A stretch of DNA of 64,000 nt from Pseudomonas batumici (GTDB taxonomy: Bacteria; Pseudomonadota; Gammaproteobacteria; Pseudomonadales; Pseudomonadaceae): contig NZ_JXDG01000003.1 of NCBI RefSeq assembly GCF_000820515.1, positions 404,113 through 468,112 on the forward strand, written 5' to 3'. Positions 1-8,473 of the stretch are shown here, piece after piece. The translations under genes were made by a program, and so were the position numbers. Position 1 is the stretch's first letter. Each line of letters begins with the position of its first letter. The notes under the pieces were generated by a model. It did no database searches, was not told where the DNA came from, and saw nothing but the letters and a program-made list of their open reading frames with translations.

Positions 1-1
1 A

Positions 2-499
2 AGCTTCTCGGGTCACACCTATCCCGAGCTACTCGCTGTGTTTCCGGACGCCCCGCTGCTGGAGCGCACCTCCATGAATTCCTGGGATGATCAGAAAGTA
101 CGCGACGCACTCAAGAGAAATGGTCGCAACAAGATCATCGTCTCCGGCTTGTGGACCGAGGTATGCAATGCCACCTTCGCCCTGTCGGCAATGAACGATG
201 CCGGCTATGAAATCTATATGGTCGCAGACGCCTCGGGCGGCACCACCAAAGAAGCCCACGATTACGCCATGCAGCGCATGATCCAGGCCGGCGTGGTACC
301 GGTGACCTGGCAGCAGGTGCTGCTGGAATGGCAACGGGACTGGAAGAACCGCGACACCTACGACGCCGTAATGGAACTGGTAAAGGAACATTCCGGTGCA
401 TATGGCATGGGCGTCGACTACGCCTACACCATGGTGCACAAGGCGCCTGAGCGCGTTCAGCATGGCCCTACTTTGGCGCCTGTCGCTGCATCTGTCTGA
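2..499 (+). CDS. Isochorismatase-family (YcaC-like) hydrolase, 5' end missing
   Basis: The reading frame is already open at the window edge (codons in phase from base 2), so the N-terminus lies outside. The 165 visible codons carry the cysteine-hydrolase signature GLWTEVCN, in which the Cys is the expected nucleophile. This is followed by a strand-helix pattern (YEIYMVADASGG) typical of the isochorismatase fold. YcaC-like members of this family hydrolyse small amides or related compounds; the substrate here cannot be told. No partner gene is visible upstream. The 3' flank up to the AraC gene (about 160 bases) shows no other gene. Confidence 0.85.
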   Translation, partial: SFSGHTYPELLAVFPDAPLLERTSMNSWDDQKVRDALKRNGRNKIIVSGLWTEVCNATFALSAMNDAGYEIYMVADASGGTTKEAHDYAMQRMIQAGVVPVTWQQVLLEWQRDWKNRDTYDAVMELVKEHSGAYGMGVDYAYTMVHKAPERVQHGPTLAPVAASV

Positions 500-657
500 G
501 CCATCGCCAGCCCCTGCCCCAGGGGCTGTTCACAGACTTGTGAAGGGTGCGCAGTCGACTGAACCGAGTCAACGAGCCTGGCCTGGAACCTCAAAGGACT
601 TCCAACGCCCAGCGCTGCTCGAGTCAGGCGCTCGCATCCTGTTACCTGGATTGATGG

Positions 658-1065
658 ATGTGTATGAACAAGGACAAATCTACCGTGCTGGCGACTCTCA
701 CACTGGCTTCAACAGGACGACTCAAATCCTGGCAGATAAGAACTGCCAAACAACTGATGCTGGACAGGCTGGATACCGGCATTTCTGTGACTGAACTAGC
801 CGAAGCTTGCGCGTTGTCGCGCAGTCACTTCTCCCGCATGTTCAAGGAAAGCACCCGGATGTCCCCGCAGCGATGGTTGCGTGAACAGCGGGTCATGAAG
901 AGCAGAGAGTTATTGAAGGCTTCCACGAAGTTGCTCACAGAGATCGCACTGGAATGCGGCTTCTGCGATCAATCTCACTTCTGCCGCACATTCGTGAAAG
1001 CTGAAGGCATGACACCGAAAGCTTGGCAGCAACAAGCAATCTGCCCGATTCCGGTCGCTGCTTGA
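658..1065 (+). CDS. Small AraC-family regulator consisting only of the DNA-binding domain
   Basis: 135 residues that match the two-helix-turn-helix AraC/XylS DNA-binding domain. Helix region 1 is around residues 43-60 (ISVTELAEACALSRSHFSRM) and region 2 around 90-112 (LTEIALECGFCDQSHFCRTF), ending with the usual GMTPKAW. Full AraC proteins are 250-300 residues with an effector domain; none is encoded upstream in frame, so this resembles SoxS/MarA-sized regulators. ATG at 658 or 664 could start it. The target may be one of the flanking genes (hydrolase upstream, ohr/esterase downstream), but that is only positional inference. Confidence 0.85.
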   Translation: MCMNKDKSTVLATLTLASTGRLKSWQIRTAKQLMLDRLDTGISVTELAEACALSRSHFSRMFKESTRMSPQRWLREQRVMKSRELLKASTKLLTEIALECGFCDQSHFCRTFVKAEGMTPKAWQQQAICPIPVAA

Positions 1066-1244
1066 AACGGTAAGGCATTACCAGCGCGCGGGCGATCCCA
1101 AGCGGACTGAGATGTAACCCCCTTGAAAATCAATTTGTTACTGCTACAGACGAGTCTTTAAAAAACTTGCGCACTAAGTTATTGCGCCACAATTTATGTT
1201 GCTAACAACTCCCCCTACGAAAACATTCAAAAGTGAGGAAAGCC

Positions 1245-1664
1245 ATGAAAGTTCTCTATACCGCAGTCGCAACCGCAACCGGTGGTCGTGATGGCCGAGC
1301 CATCTCCAGCGACAAGAACCTCGACGTGAAACTGACCACTCCGAAGGAATTGGGCGGTGCCGGTGGTGATGCCACCAACCCTGAGCAACTGTTCGCCGCG
1401 GGTTACTCGGCCTGCTTCATCAGTGCACTGAAGTTCGTCGCCAGCCAGAGCAAACGCAGCATTCCAGCCGACGCCTCGATCACTGCGCGGGTCGGCATTG
1501 GCCAGATCCCAGGCGGCTTTGGCCTGGATATCGACCTGAACATCAACCTGCCAGGCCTGGAGCAAGCCGATGCACAAGCGTTGGTGGGGGCGGCCCACCA
1601 AGTGTGCCCGTACTCCAACGCAACCCGTGGCAACGTCGATGTCCGTCTGCACGTCACCGTCTAA
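1245..1664 (+). CDS. ohr: Organic hydroperoxide resistance peroxidase Ohr
   Basis: 139-residue Ohr/OsmC-fold thiol peroxidase that reduces organic hydroperoxides in the cytoplasm using lipoyl-protein reductants. The catalytic set is visible: Arg15, Glu47, reactive Cys57 (in YSACF) and resolving Cys121 (in VCPYSNATRGN). ATG 1245 is chosen over GTG 1233 because GAGGAA lies just upstream of it, and it begins with MKVLYTA as in the family. No ohrR repressor gene is adjacent. The upstream 180 bases are AT-rich and contain ATTG-N5-CAAT at 1181-1193, a possible operator, unproven. The esterase follows 32 bases downstream, probably co-transcribed. Confidence 0.95.
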   Translation: MKVLYTAVATATGGRDGRAISSDKNLDVKLTTPKELGGAGGDATNPEQLFAAGYSACFISALKFVASQSKRSIPADASITARVGIGQIPGGFGLDIDLNINLPGLEQADAQALVGAAHQVCPYSNATRGNVDVRLHVTV

Positions 1665-1696
1665 CTTCCCGCCTCACCAGAAACAGGAGATATGAA

Positions 1697-2710
1697 ATGA
1701 ACGCTTTGACCAAAACACTCGTTGGCTCGCTCCTTGCCTTGTCGATCGGTAACGCATTCGCTGACTCTGGCGTCGAACACAACACCCAGGCATTCCTCGA
1801 TGCATTGAACTCAGGCAGTGGTAAACCCATCGAGCAGCTTTCGTCGAAGGACGCCCGCGCGGTACTGACCGGCGCTCAGGCCGGGGTAAAACTGACACTG
1901 CCCAAGGCGGATGTCAGCGAGAAAACCATCACCGTCGACGGCCAGGACATCAGCTTGACCATCGTGCGTCCGGCGGGTGTGAAGGGAACCTTGCCTGTGT
2001 TCATGTACTTCCACGGCGGTGGTTGGGTGCTCGGCGACTTCCCGACCCATGAGCGCCTGGTGCGCGATCTGGTCGTCGGGTCCGGGGCGGTGGCGGTGTT
2101 CGTCAATTACACCCCGTCCCCTGAAGCGCACTACCCGACGGCGATCAACCAGGCCTACGGGGCAACCAAATGGGTGGCCGAGCACGGCAAGGAAATCAAT
2201 GTCGACGGTAAGCGCCTGGCGGTAGCGGGCAACAGCGTCGGCGGCAACATGGCAGCCGTGGTCAGCCTGATGGCCAAGGATAAAGGTACCCCGGCCATTA
2301 AGTACCAGGTGCTGCTGTGGCCAGTGACCGACGCCAACTTCGAGACAGCGTCGTACAACCAGTACGCCGAGGGGCACTTCCTCACCAAGAACATGATGAA
2401 GTGGTTCTGGGACAACTACACCACCGATCCCAAGCAACGTGCCGAGATCTACGCCTCGCCGCTGCGCGCTACCACTGAGCAGTTGAAAGGCCTGCCGCCA
2501 GCGTTGGTCCAGACCGCGAGTGCCGATGTGCTGCGTGACGAAGGGGAAGCCTACGCGCGTAAACTGGACCAAGCCGGCGTGCCGGTCACTGCGGCGCGCT
2601 ACAACGGCATGATCCATGACTACGGCTTGCTGAACGTGGTCAGCCAGGTTCCGGCGGTACGTTCTGCAATGCTGCAGGCTTCCGAAGAGCTGAAAGTTCA
2701 TTTGAAGTGA
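1697..2710 (+). CDS. Secreted alpha/beta hydrolase, HSL-type esterase
   Basis: 337 residues. An N-terminal signal peptide (about residues 1-22, ending GNAFA/DS) predicts export. The oxyanion-hole motif HGGGW is at 106-110, nucleophile Ser180 sits in GNSVGG, and Asp277 (SADVLRDEG) and His307 (MIHDYGLL) complete the triad of the hormone-sensitive-lipase / acetyl-hydrolase family. It should cleave short-chain or small ester substrates; the natural one is unknown. The start is set by AGGAG at 1685 before ATG 1697; the longer open frame upstream overlaps ohr and is not credible. It lies close behind ohr and ends at a strong terminator. Confidence 0.9.
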   Translation: MNALTKTLVGSLLALSIGNAFADSGVEHNTQAFLDALNSGSGKPIEQLSSKDARAVLTGAQAGVKLTLPKADVSEKTITVDGQDISLTIVRPAGVKGTLPVFMYFHGGGWVLGDFPTHERLVRDLVVGSGAVAVFVNYTPSPEAHYPTAINQAYGATKWVAEHGKEINVDGKRLAVAGNSVGGNMAAVVSLMAKDKGTPAIKYQVLLWPVTDANFETASYNQYAEGHFLTKNMMKWFWDNYTTDPKQRAEIYASPLRATTEQLKGLPPALVQTASADVLRDEGEAYARKLDQAGVPVTAARYNGMIHDYGLLNVVSQVPAVRSAMLQASEELKVHLK

Positions 2711-2757
2711 CCCCCCACTCAAGATCGGAGATGTATGCCATGAACAGGTAATCACCG

Positions 2758-2802
2758 CCGGAAACGAAAAACCCGCTAAACAGCGGGCTTTTTCGTTTCC
2801 GG
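2758..2802. terminator. Bidirectional Rho-independent terminator
   Basis: Near-perfect 20-bp inverted repeat with loop AAAC and one bulged base. The core is CCCGCT/AGCGGG, flanked by an A-run on one side and a T-run on the other, so it can stop transcription from the esterase (+) and from anything arriving on the minus strand. Confidence 0.85.
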
Positions 2803-2903
2803 TTGGCATTGGGGTACGCGCTCCAGACCGGAAAATCGCAGTACCCCTAACATACCCTCGGGGAAGGGGGATTTTGTTGGACCCCGATGGAGGGTCCTGG
2901 AAC

Positions 2904-2930
2904 GAAAAAACCCGCCAAAGGGCGGGTTTC
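2904..2930 (-). terminator. Terminator of tRNA-Thr
   Basis: Stem CCCGCC / GGCGGG (2911-2916 and 2921-2926) with loop AAAG. On the minus strand it is followed by a run of T, about 45 bases beyond the 3' end of the tRNA gene. Confidence 0.75.
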
Positions 2931-2972
2931 GGGGCTTCCAGAGCATTCGCTGGAATGCAATGGAGCCTAATA

Positions 2973-3048
<76 letters not shown>

Positions 3049-3266
3049 GTGCTAGGGCGACGATTATAGCGATTGAGGGGGTTCTGTAAACCCCTGATAT
3101 CTGACTATTTTTGCAGGGCCTGCCGCAAAGGGATCCGCCTGTGACGACAATCCAGGGCATTGTCCTGGCCGGTCGATCGCGCTGGCAGGATAACCGCCTG
3201 CCGTGTCACCGGATTCAGACGGATACCCTGTTCCACTTACAGGCCTCGAGACAGCCCCAGGTCCTG

Positions 3267-4508
3267 TCAAACCCCGCTTTTTATCGCTTTGATCAACGCC
3301 TCACTCAACACCTGCGCCGGCCCCACTTGCACGCTCTGGGTGTAGAACGGTGGCAGGTTTTGCGCCAGCTCCGACAGCGCCTGCGCCGTGGTGTCTCCCG
3401 GTAGCAGCACATATTGCAGGTTCGACGGGTAGCTCTGCGGCACCGGCCCTTCCATGGTCGAGCCGTAGGCGCCCAAGGTCATCACGGCTTGTGCCGTGGT
3501 CGGGTCCGGCGCATAGAGGAACACGAAGGTGCCGTATTTCGGATGGGTGAGGTATTGCTCGGCCTCGGCACGCACCGCGGGGTCCTTGTCGTTCATCAAG
3601 GTCCAGCGCATCACCGCGTAACCACGGGTGGTCTCCATGAAGGCGGTGCGGATCGGCGATTGGCTTTCGTTGCCGCCCAGGCACACCAGCAGGTTGCCGA
3701 ACGGGTCGAGCAACGCCACCGAGTTGAACACACCCGCCTGTTGCGCCGTCTTGAGCAGTGGCGGGGCCAGTTCAGGGCCAGGGTCGCGTGGATTGGGCGC
3801 GGTGACGCTCAGCGCGTACGGGCTCAGGGCCAGCAGCGCCTTGCGCACCGGGCTGTTGGGCGGCAGGGTGGCGGGGTTCTTCAAGTGCGCAGGGTCGACG
3901 CCGCTGTTGTTGCTGGCCTCACGCACGGTATTGACGCTCGCGTCGAAGATCGAGGCGGTCAGGTAATACGCCGCGGAATCGATGCTTTGGCCACCAAATA
4001 CCGGTGTCTTGGAGCCCTGGTAAGCGCGGTCGACCGGAGGTTTGACGGCGTAATAGGCCCAGGTTTTTTCCGCCTGCTGACGAAGCTTCGGCGGCAGGGA
4101 AGGGAAGTTGAACTCGCTGTTGTAGTTGATCCCGGCATAGCTGTCGATGGCGCTGACCGCGACGTTGAAACCGGCGGTGAGCAAGGAACCGGCGCACATC
4201 GCGCAAGGGTCCAGGGTCGTCACGATGGTCAGTTGTGCGGGCGGCGGCAGCTTGAGTTCGGCGGCGTTGGCGTAGTACCAGTCCACCAGTTGCCGCTCAC
4301 CGTGGGCCGTCGGGTCGTGGGGTAGGAAATAGGGCTTGGCGCTACCCGGAAACGGCATCAGCACGTTGTTGTGCATGGCGGCGATCACTGTGCCGGTGGC
4401 GTTGTCGATGATGGCGCCACCGACGGCGAAAGTCTGTTGCAGTGCGGCGAGTATGGATTGGTTGGCGACGAGATCTACGGCTTCCTGTGCGCTCTTCACT
4501 GTGCTCAT
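3267..4508 (-). CDS. Long deaminase-fold protein (CMP/dCMP deaminase zinc motif)
   Basis: 413 residues. Residues 20-130 carry the cytidine/deoxycytidylate deaminase zinc site: His69-Gly-Glu71 (TAHGERQ) and Pro101-Cys102-x-x-Cys105 (TTLDPCAMCAGSL). This supports a hydrolytic deaminase acting on a nucleoside, nucleotide or base. The family is usually 130-200 residues; here about 280 further residues (from 130 on) match nothing I recognise and show no membrane segments. Neither neighbour suggests a substrate. The start ATG 4508 has GGAG about 10 bases upstream on the minus strand. A specific product name is not justified. Confidence 0.8.
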   Translation of the reverse strand: MSTVKSAQEAVDLVANQSILAALQQTFAVGGAIIDNATGTVIAAMHNNVLMPFPGSAKPYFLPHDPTAHGERQLVDWYYANAAELKLPPPAQLTIVTTLDPCAMCAGSLLTAGFNVAVSAIDSYAGINYNSEFNFPSLPPKLRQQAEKTWAYYAVKPPVDRAYQGSKTPVFGGQSIDSAAYYLTASIFDASVNTVREASNNSGVDPAHLKNPATLPPNSPVRKALLALSPYALSVTAPNPRDPGPELAPPLLKTAQQAGVFNSVALLDPFGNLLVCLGGNESQSPIRTAFMETTRGYAVMRWTLMNDKDPAVRAEAEQYLTHPKYGTFVFLYAPDPTTAQAVMTLGAYGSTMEGPVPQSYPSNLQYVLLPGDTTAQALSELAQNLPPFYTQSVQVGPAQVLSEALIKAIKSGV

Positions 4509-4854
4509 GTTGCTCCGCTCCTTGCTGTCCTTTTCACCGGAAGATTCCGGCGTTTTCAGACAATAGTTCAGGACGCTTCAAACACAAGGACGGTGGGAGG
4601 CCTTGGTACTGATGGCAGGCGGTTATGTGCTTTCGCTAGAACGCTTATGCACAACGAATTGGTCGATGAAACAAATAATCAGCTAATTTGTGGAGCGGTT
4701 CTCATTTGTTCGCAACTCGCTGTTTTTCAGGTGTTTTTATTGGGTGAGTGAAAAGTGACCAGTCGCGCTTTTGCTCCGCAGAGGCCGTTTTCAGCGGTTG
4801 TCGGCTAAAAGCATCAACAGAGTTATCCACAGGCTGTGGGATGTCATGTGACCG
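4509..4854. other. Intergenic region, AT-richer, contains one DnaA-box-like sequence
   Basis: No gene or tRNA is seen. The region should hold the promoter of the deaminase gene (minus strand). A perfect TTATCCACA lies at 4823-4831, and its reverse complement occurs inside the next gene at 5083-5091. Two boxes alone do not make an origin. Confidence 0.5.
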
Positions 4855-6066
4855 TTAGTCGCGCTCTGCCAGCAGCATCAGGTTGCGTGGGGTCAGCGGG
4901 CTTTCGCAGAACTGGCCCAGGCGAACGCCGTAACCCTGTTCTTCGAGAAACAGTGCACGGTCGAGCACCAGCCAGAGTTCCAGTGGGCGGCGGAACAGGC
5001 CACGGACCAGTTCCAGGTTGCGCACCTGTGCCAGCCGTTGCCAGCCCGCGGCCTCCAGTTCTGCCCAATTCTGTTCGCCCACTGTGGATAACGTCTTGAG
5101 CGCGGCCAGGTCGCGGCAGTAGTCGGCGAAGGGCTTGTCGAGCCAGGCGCTGGGCAGCGAGGGCGTGGGCAGGTAGTCGTCGGTTTGCCGCAGACGGCGT
5201 TGCAGCAGGTCGAACGCCAGGCGGCGGGCCATGGAGCGGTCGCGCTGGCGACGCACCCGGGCACCGGCGGTGACGGTTTCGCTCAGGGGCAGGGCGAGGT
5301 CGTCCAGTGATAGAGGCAGGGCCGAGGCCTTGGCGGCGGCGGACAGAGGCTGGTAGTCGGCAGTGCTGATGCGGTTGTAGCAGCAGGGGGCAATCGCCAG
5401 TTGCCGGCAGCCGGCGCCGCTGGCGAGTTGCATCAGGCGCACGTGCAGGTCGCCGCAGGCGTGGAGGGCCACCGGGGTGTGGTCGGCGCTCAGGCGGGCG
5501 GCGGCATCAACGGCCAGGACATCTTGTTGGAGGTGGGTGACCGGCAGGCGATGGTGCTGGCTGAGCTGCTGGCCGCTGGCGATCAGGGCCGGGTCGTATT
5601 CCAGGCAGGTCAGGTATTGGCCGGGTTGCAGCAGGCGGCGCCCGAGATGGCCTTTACCGGAGCACCAGTCGAGCCAGTGGGTGGGTGATTGAGCGAAGTC
5701 GAGGCGGGCGGCGAAGGCTTCGATCTGTTGCCATTTGCGCCCGGGGACGTCGACGTTCAGACGCTGATGGGCAGGGGGCAGGGCGCTGTCGGGGAGTGTT
5801 CCGATTGCGGCCAGCGCCGCGGACTCGGCCGCCAGCGCGGGAAAGGGCGCGGGGGCGGTGAGGTGTTCCGGGTGGTTGTGGCTGGCTTCGGCGTCGTCGA
5901 GGCTGCGTTGGCGTAGCCAGGCGGAGAGTTCCGGGTGTTGGGTTTCCCACGGCAGGTGCAGGTGGGTGAAGGGGCGCGGGCGCCAGAGGTGCTGGTGCGC
6001 CGACAGGAATGCGTCCAGGGCCTTGAAGCGGGTTTGGAGGGCGGGGCCTTGGAGGATTGCAGGCAT
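4855..6066 (-). CDS. SAM-dependent methyltransferase (Methyltransf_32-like)
   Basis: 403 residues from ATG 6066 (MPAILQG); the frame stays open upstream but there overlaps a REP repeat, so the shorter start is preferred. The SAM-binding motif WLDWCSGKGHLGR appears near residue 130, followed by LEYDP, ALHACGDL and APCCYN. This set is characteristic of the family that includes GSTCD- and METTL25-type proteins. The target is unknown; related proteins are suspected RNA or protein methylases. It stands alone between the deaminase and the ABC transporter. Confidence 0.8.
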   Translation of the reverse strand: MPAILQGPALQTRFKALDAFLSAHQHLWRPRPFTHLHLPWETQHPELSAWLRQRSLDDAEASHNHPEHLTAPAPFPALAAESAALAAIGTLPDSALPPAHQRLNVDVPGRKWQQIEAFAARLDFAQSPTHWLDWCSGKGHLGRRLLQPGQYLTCLEYDPALIASGQQLSQHHRLPVTHLQQDVLAVDAAARLSADHTPVALHACGDLHVRLMQLASGAGCRQLAIAPCCYNRISTADYQPLSAAAKASALPLSLDDLALPLSETVTAGARVRRQRDRSMARRLAFDLLQRRLRQTDDYLPTPSLPSAWLDKPFADYCRDLAALKTLSTVGEQNWAELEAAGWQRLAQVRNLELVRGLFRRPLELWLVLDRALFLEEQGYGVRLGQFCESPLTPRNLMLLAERD

Positions 6067-6125
6067 TTGGGGTTCCGAGTTGGCGTCTTCGCGGATAAAC
6101 GCCAATGTAAAGCAGCCATGGAACC

Positions 6126-6197
6126 TGTGGGAGCCGGCTTTCTGGCGGTGACGGTGGTGAATGTTACACCGCAATCGCCAGCAAGCCGGCTCCTACA
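6126..6197. repeat. REP inverted pair
   Basis: Two facing copies of the GGAGCCGGCTT repeat around a short spacer. The left copy is imperfect (GGGAGCCGGCTTTCTGGCGG) and the right is canonical. It lies between the methyltransferase gene and the amino-acid permease gene. Confidence 0.85.
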
Positions 6198-6256
6198 AGA
6201 GACCGCGTTCAGTCTGTTTATCCGCAGGGGATTTTAGGTCCTCCGCGCAAGCACGT

Positions 6257-6946
6257 TTAGCGCCCCTGACAGGCGTCAACCCGCATCCAGCGCTCCAACT
6301 GCTTGAACGCCTGCACCAGCAGGAACGAGATCACCAGGTAGAACACCCCGGCGGTGAAGAACATATCTACCGTCAGGTAGTTGCGCGCAATGATGGTCCG
6401 GGTCATGCCGGTCAGTTCCAGCAAGGTCACGGTACTCGCCAGCGAGCTGGCCTTGAGCATCAGGATCACTTCGTTGCTGTAGGCCGGCAGGCCGATCCGC
6501 GCCGCGCGGGGCAGGACGATGTAGAACAGCGCCTTGGCCCGCGACATGCCCAGGGCCCGGGCCGCTTCGATCTCGCCCGGCGGGATGGCCTGGATCGCGC
6601 CGCGCAGGATTTCGGCGATGTAGGCGGTGGTGTGCAAGGTCATGGTCGCCGTCGCGCACCAGAACGGATCGCGCAGGTAAGGCCACATGAAGCTGTCACG
6701 AATCACGTCGAATTGCGCCAGGCCGTAATACACCAGGAACAACTGCACCAGCAGCGGCGTACCCCGGAAAAAGAAGATGTAGCCATAGGGCAGCGCCCGC
6801 ACATACCAGAGCTTCGAAGCCCGGGCGATGCCCAGCGGCACGGCCAGGATCAAGCCCAGCACCACGGCAATGCCCACCAGTTCCAGGGTCAGGACCGCGC
6901 CCTGGTAGAACTTCGGCAGCCATTTGAAGATGACTTCCCATTCCAT
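6257..6946 (-). CDS. Polar amino-acid ABC transporter permease (HisM-like)
   Basis: 229-residue inner-membrane permease of the HisMQ type, with about five hydrophobic segments. The EAA loop (EIEAARALGMSRAKALFYIVLPRA) is near residues 145-170 and docks on the ATPase. It forms the second membrane half of the importer encoded by the four-gene cluster up to 9247. The start ATG 6946 overlaps the stop of the preceding permease (TAATG), implying translational coupling. It is the last gene of the operon. Confidence 0.93.
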   Translation of the reverse strand: MEWEVIFKWLPKFYQGAVLTLELVGIAVVLGLILAVPLGIARASKLWYVRALPYGYIFFFRGTPLLVQLFLVYYGLAQFDVIRDSFMWPYLRDPFWCATATMTLHTTAYIAEILRGAIQAIPPGEIEAARALGMSRAKALFYIVLPRAARIGLPAYSNEVILMLKASSLASTVTLLELTGMTRTIIARNYLTVDMFFTAGVFYLVISFLLVQAFKQLERWMRVDACQGR

Positions 6947-7638
6947 TATGTGGTCCTCACAAAACCGCGCGCGGCGCGTTTTTCCAGCAAATGCATGCCG
7001 GTCATGGCCAGGATGGTCAGGCCCAGGTACATGAAGGCCGCCACCAGGTAGAAGGTGAACGGCAGCTTGCTGAACAGCACCGCGTTCTGCGCCTGGCGCA
7101 TGATTTCTTCCAGGCTGATGACCGAGACCAACGCGGTGTCCTTCATCAGGATCATGAACAGGTTGCCCAGCCCCGGCAGGGCGATGCGCCACATCTGCGG
7201 CATGATCAGCCGGGTGAAGATCCGCACCTTCGACATGCCCAGCGCGACCCCCGCTTCACGATGGCCCTTGGGAATCGCCAGGATCGCGCCCCGAAACACT
7301 TCCGTGGCGTAGGCGCCAAAGCACAGGCCCAGGGCGATCACCCCGGCGGCGAACGGGTTCAAGGCCAACTCGGGATTACCGAAGGCCTCGCCCAGGGCGC
7401 TCATCAGGTTGACGGTGCCGTAGTACATCAGCAGCACCCAGAGCAGTTCCGGCACGCCACGGACCAGGGTCGAATAGGTGCTCCCCAGCCATTGCAGCGG
7501 TTTGTACGGTGAAGTCTTGGCCAAGGCGCCGAGCAGCCCGAGCACCAGTCCCAGGCACAGGGCGCAGAGCGCAAGCTTGACGGTCATCAGCGCGCCGGCG
7601 GCGAGCGCCGGGCCGAATCCATAGAGGTCGATATTCAT
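6946..7638 (-). CDS. Polar amino-acid ABC transporter permease (HisQ-like)
   Basis: 230-residue inner-membrane permease beginning MNIDLYGFGPALAAG. It shows a predicted N-terminal segment at residues 10-35 and further helices, with the conserved EAA loop (GHREAGVALGMSKVRIFTRLIMPQM). It pairs with the adjacent HisM-like permease. It lies 66 bases downstream of the binding-protein gene on the same strand. Confidence 0.93.
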   Translation of the reverse strand: MNIDLYGFGPALAAGALMTVKLALCALCLGLVLGLLGALAKTSPYKPLQWLGSTYSTLVRGVPELLWVLLMYYGTVNLMSALGEAFGNPELALNPFAAGVIALGLCFGAYATEVFRGAILAIPKGHREAGVALGMSKVRIFTRLIMPQMWRIALPGLGNLFMILMKDTALVSVISLEEIMRQAQNAVLFSKLPFTFYLVAAFMYLGLTILAMTGMHLLEKRAARGFVRTT

Positions 7639-7704
7639 GGGCAGAGGCAGGCTTTACCAGGGACAGCCGGCACCTGGCGTCGAGGTGCCGGCCATCGGGG
7701 CAGG

Positions 7705-8460
7705 TCAGAGGATGCTGAACGGGAAGTACTTGTCGTTGATCTTCTTGTAAGTACCGTCGGTGATGATTTCCTTCAGCGCGGCGTTCAGCTTCTCACGCAG
7801 TTCGTTGTCTTTCTTGCGCACGGCGATCCCGATCTTGTCGCTTTCTTCCACCGGGTCGCCCTTGAACTCGTAAGGCTTGCCGGCGTCGCTCTTCAGCCAT
7901 TCGTAGTTGACGTACTTGTCCGCCAGGATGGCATCCAGGCGCCCGGCCTGCAGGTCGAGGTAGGCGTTTTCCTGGGTGTCGTAGAGCTTGATGGTGACGT
8001 CGTCGCCCAGGTGGTCTTCCAGCCAGCTGCCGGCCAGGGTCGAGCGCTGCGCGCCGATGATCTTGCCCTTGAGCGAGGCTTTGTCGGTCTTGAACTCGGC
8101 GTCTTTCTTCGCGGCGATGAATTGCAGCTTGTTGGAGTAGTACGGGTCGGTGAAGTCGACGGCCTGCTTGCGTTCCTCGGTGATCGACATCGAGGAGATC
8201 AGGAAGTCGAACTTCTTGGTCTGCAGGGCGGGAATGATCCCGTCCCAGTCGGACGTCACGACGCTGCATTCGACCTTCATCTTGGCGCACAGGGCGTCGC
8301 CGATGTCCTTGTCGAAGCCCACGACCTGGCCGCTGGCATCCTTGTTGTTGAACGGAGGGTAGGCGGCCTCGATGCCCATTTTCAGGGTTTCGGCGAAGGC
8401 GCTGGCGCTGAAGGCCATGGAGACGGCAGCGGCCAGGAGGAATTTCTTGCAGGTCTGCAT
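7705..8460 (-). CDS. Periplasmic amino-acid-binding protein of the ABC importer
   Basis: 251 residues starting at MQTCKKFLL; the signal peptide ends SASAFA/ETLKMG. The SBP_bac_3 fold opens with MGIEAAYPPFNNKD, continues with GFDKDIGDALCAKM, and has the hinge region FTDPYYSN. This matches HisJ/ArgT/LAO-type proteins for basic or polar amino acids. It delivers ligand to the two permeases downstream. The ATPase gene is 13 bases upstream, so the order ATPase, binding protein, permease, permease forms one operon. The exact ligand (histidine, lysine, arginine or ornithine) cannot be fixed from sequence alone. Confidence 0.93.
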   Translation of the reverse strand: MQTCKKFLLAAAVSMAFSASAFAETLKMGIEAAYPPFNNKDASGQVVGFDKDIGDALCAKMKVECSVVTSDWDGIIPALQTKKFDFLISSMSITEERKQAVDFTDPYYSNKLQFIAAKKDAEFKTDKASLKGKIIGAQRSTLAGSWLEDHLGDDVTIKLYDTQENAYLDLQAGRLDAILADKYVNYEWLKSDAGKPYEFKGDPVEESDKIGIAVRKKDNELREKLNAALKEIITDGTYKKINDKYFPFSIL

Positions 8461-8473
8461 ACGTGTAGCTCCG

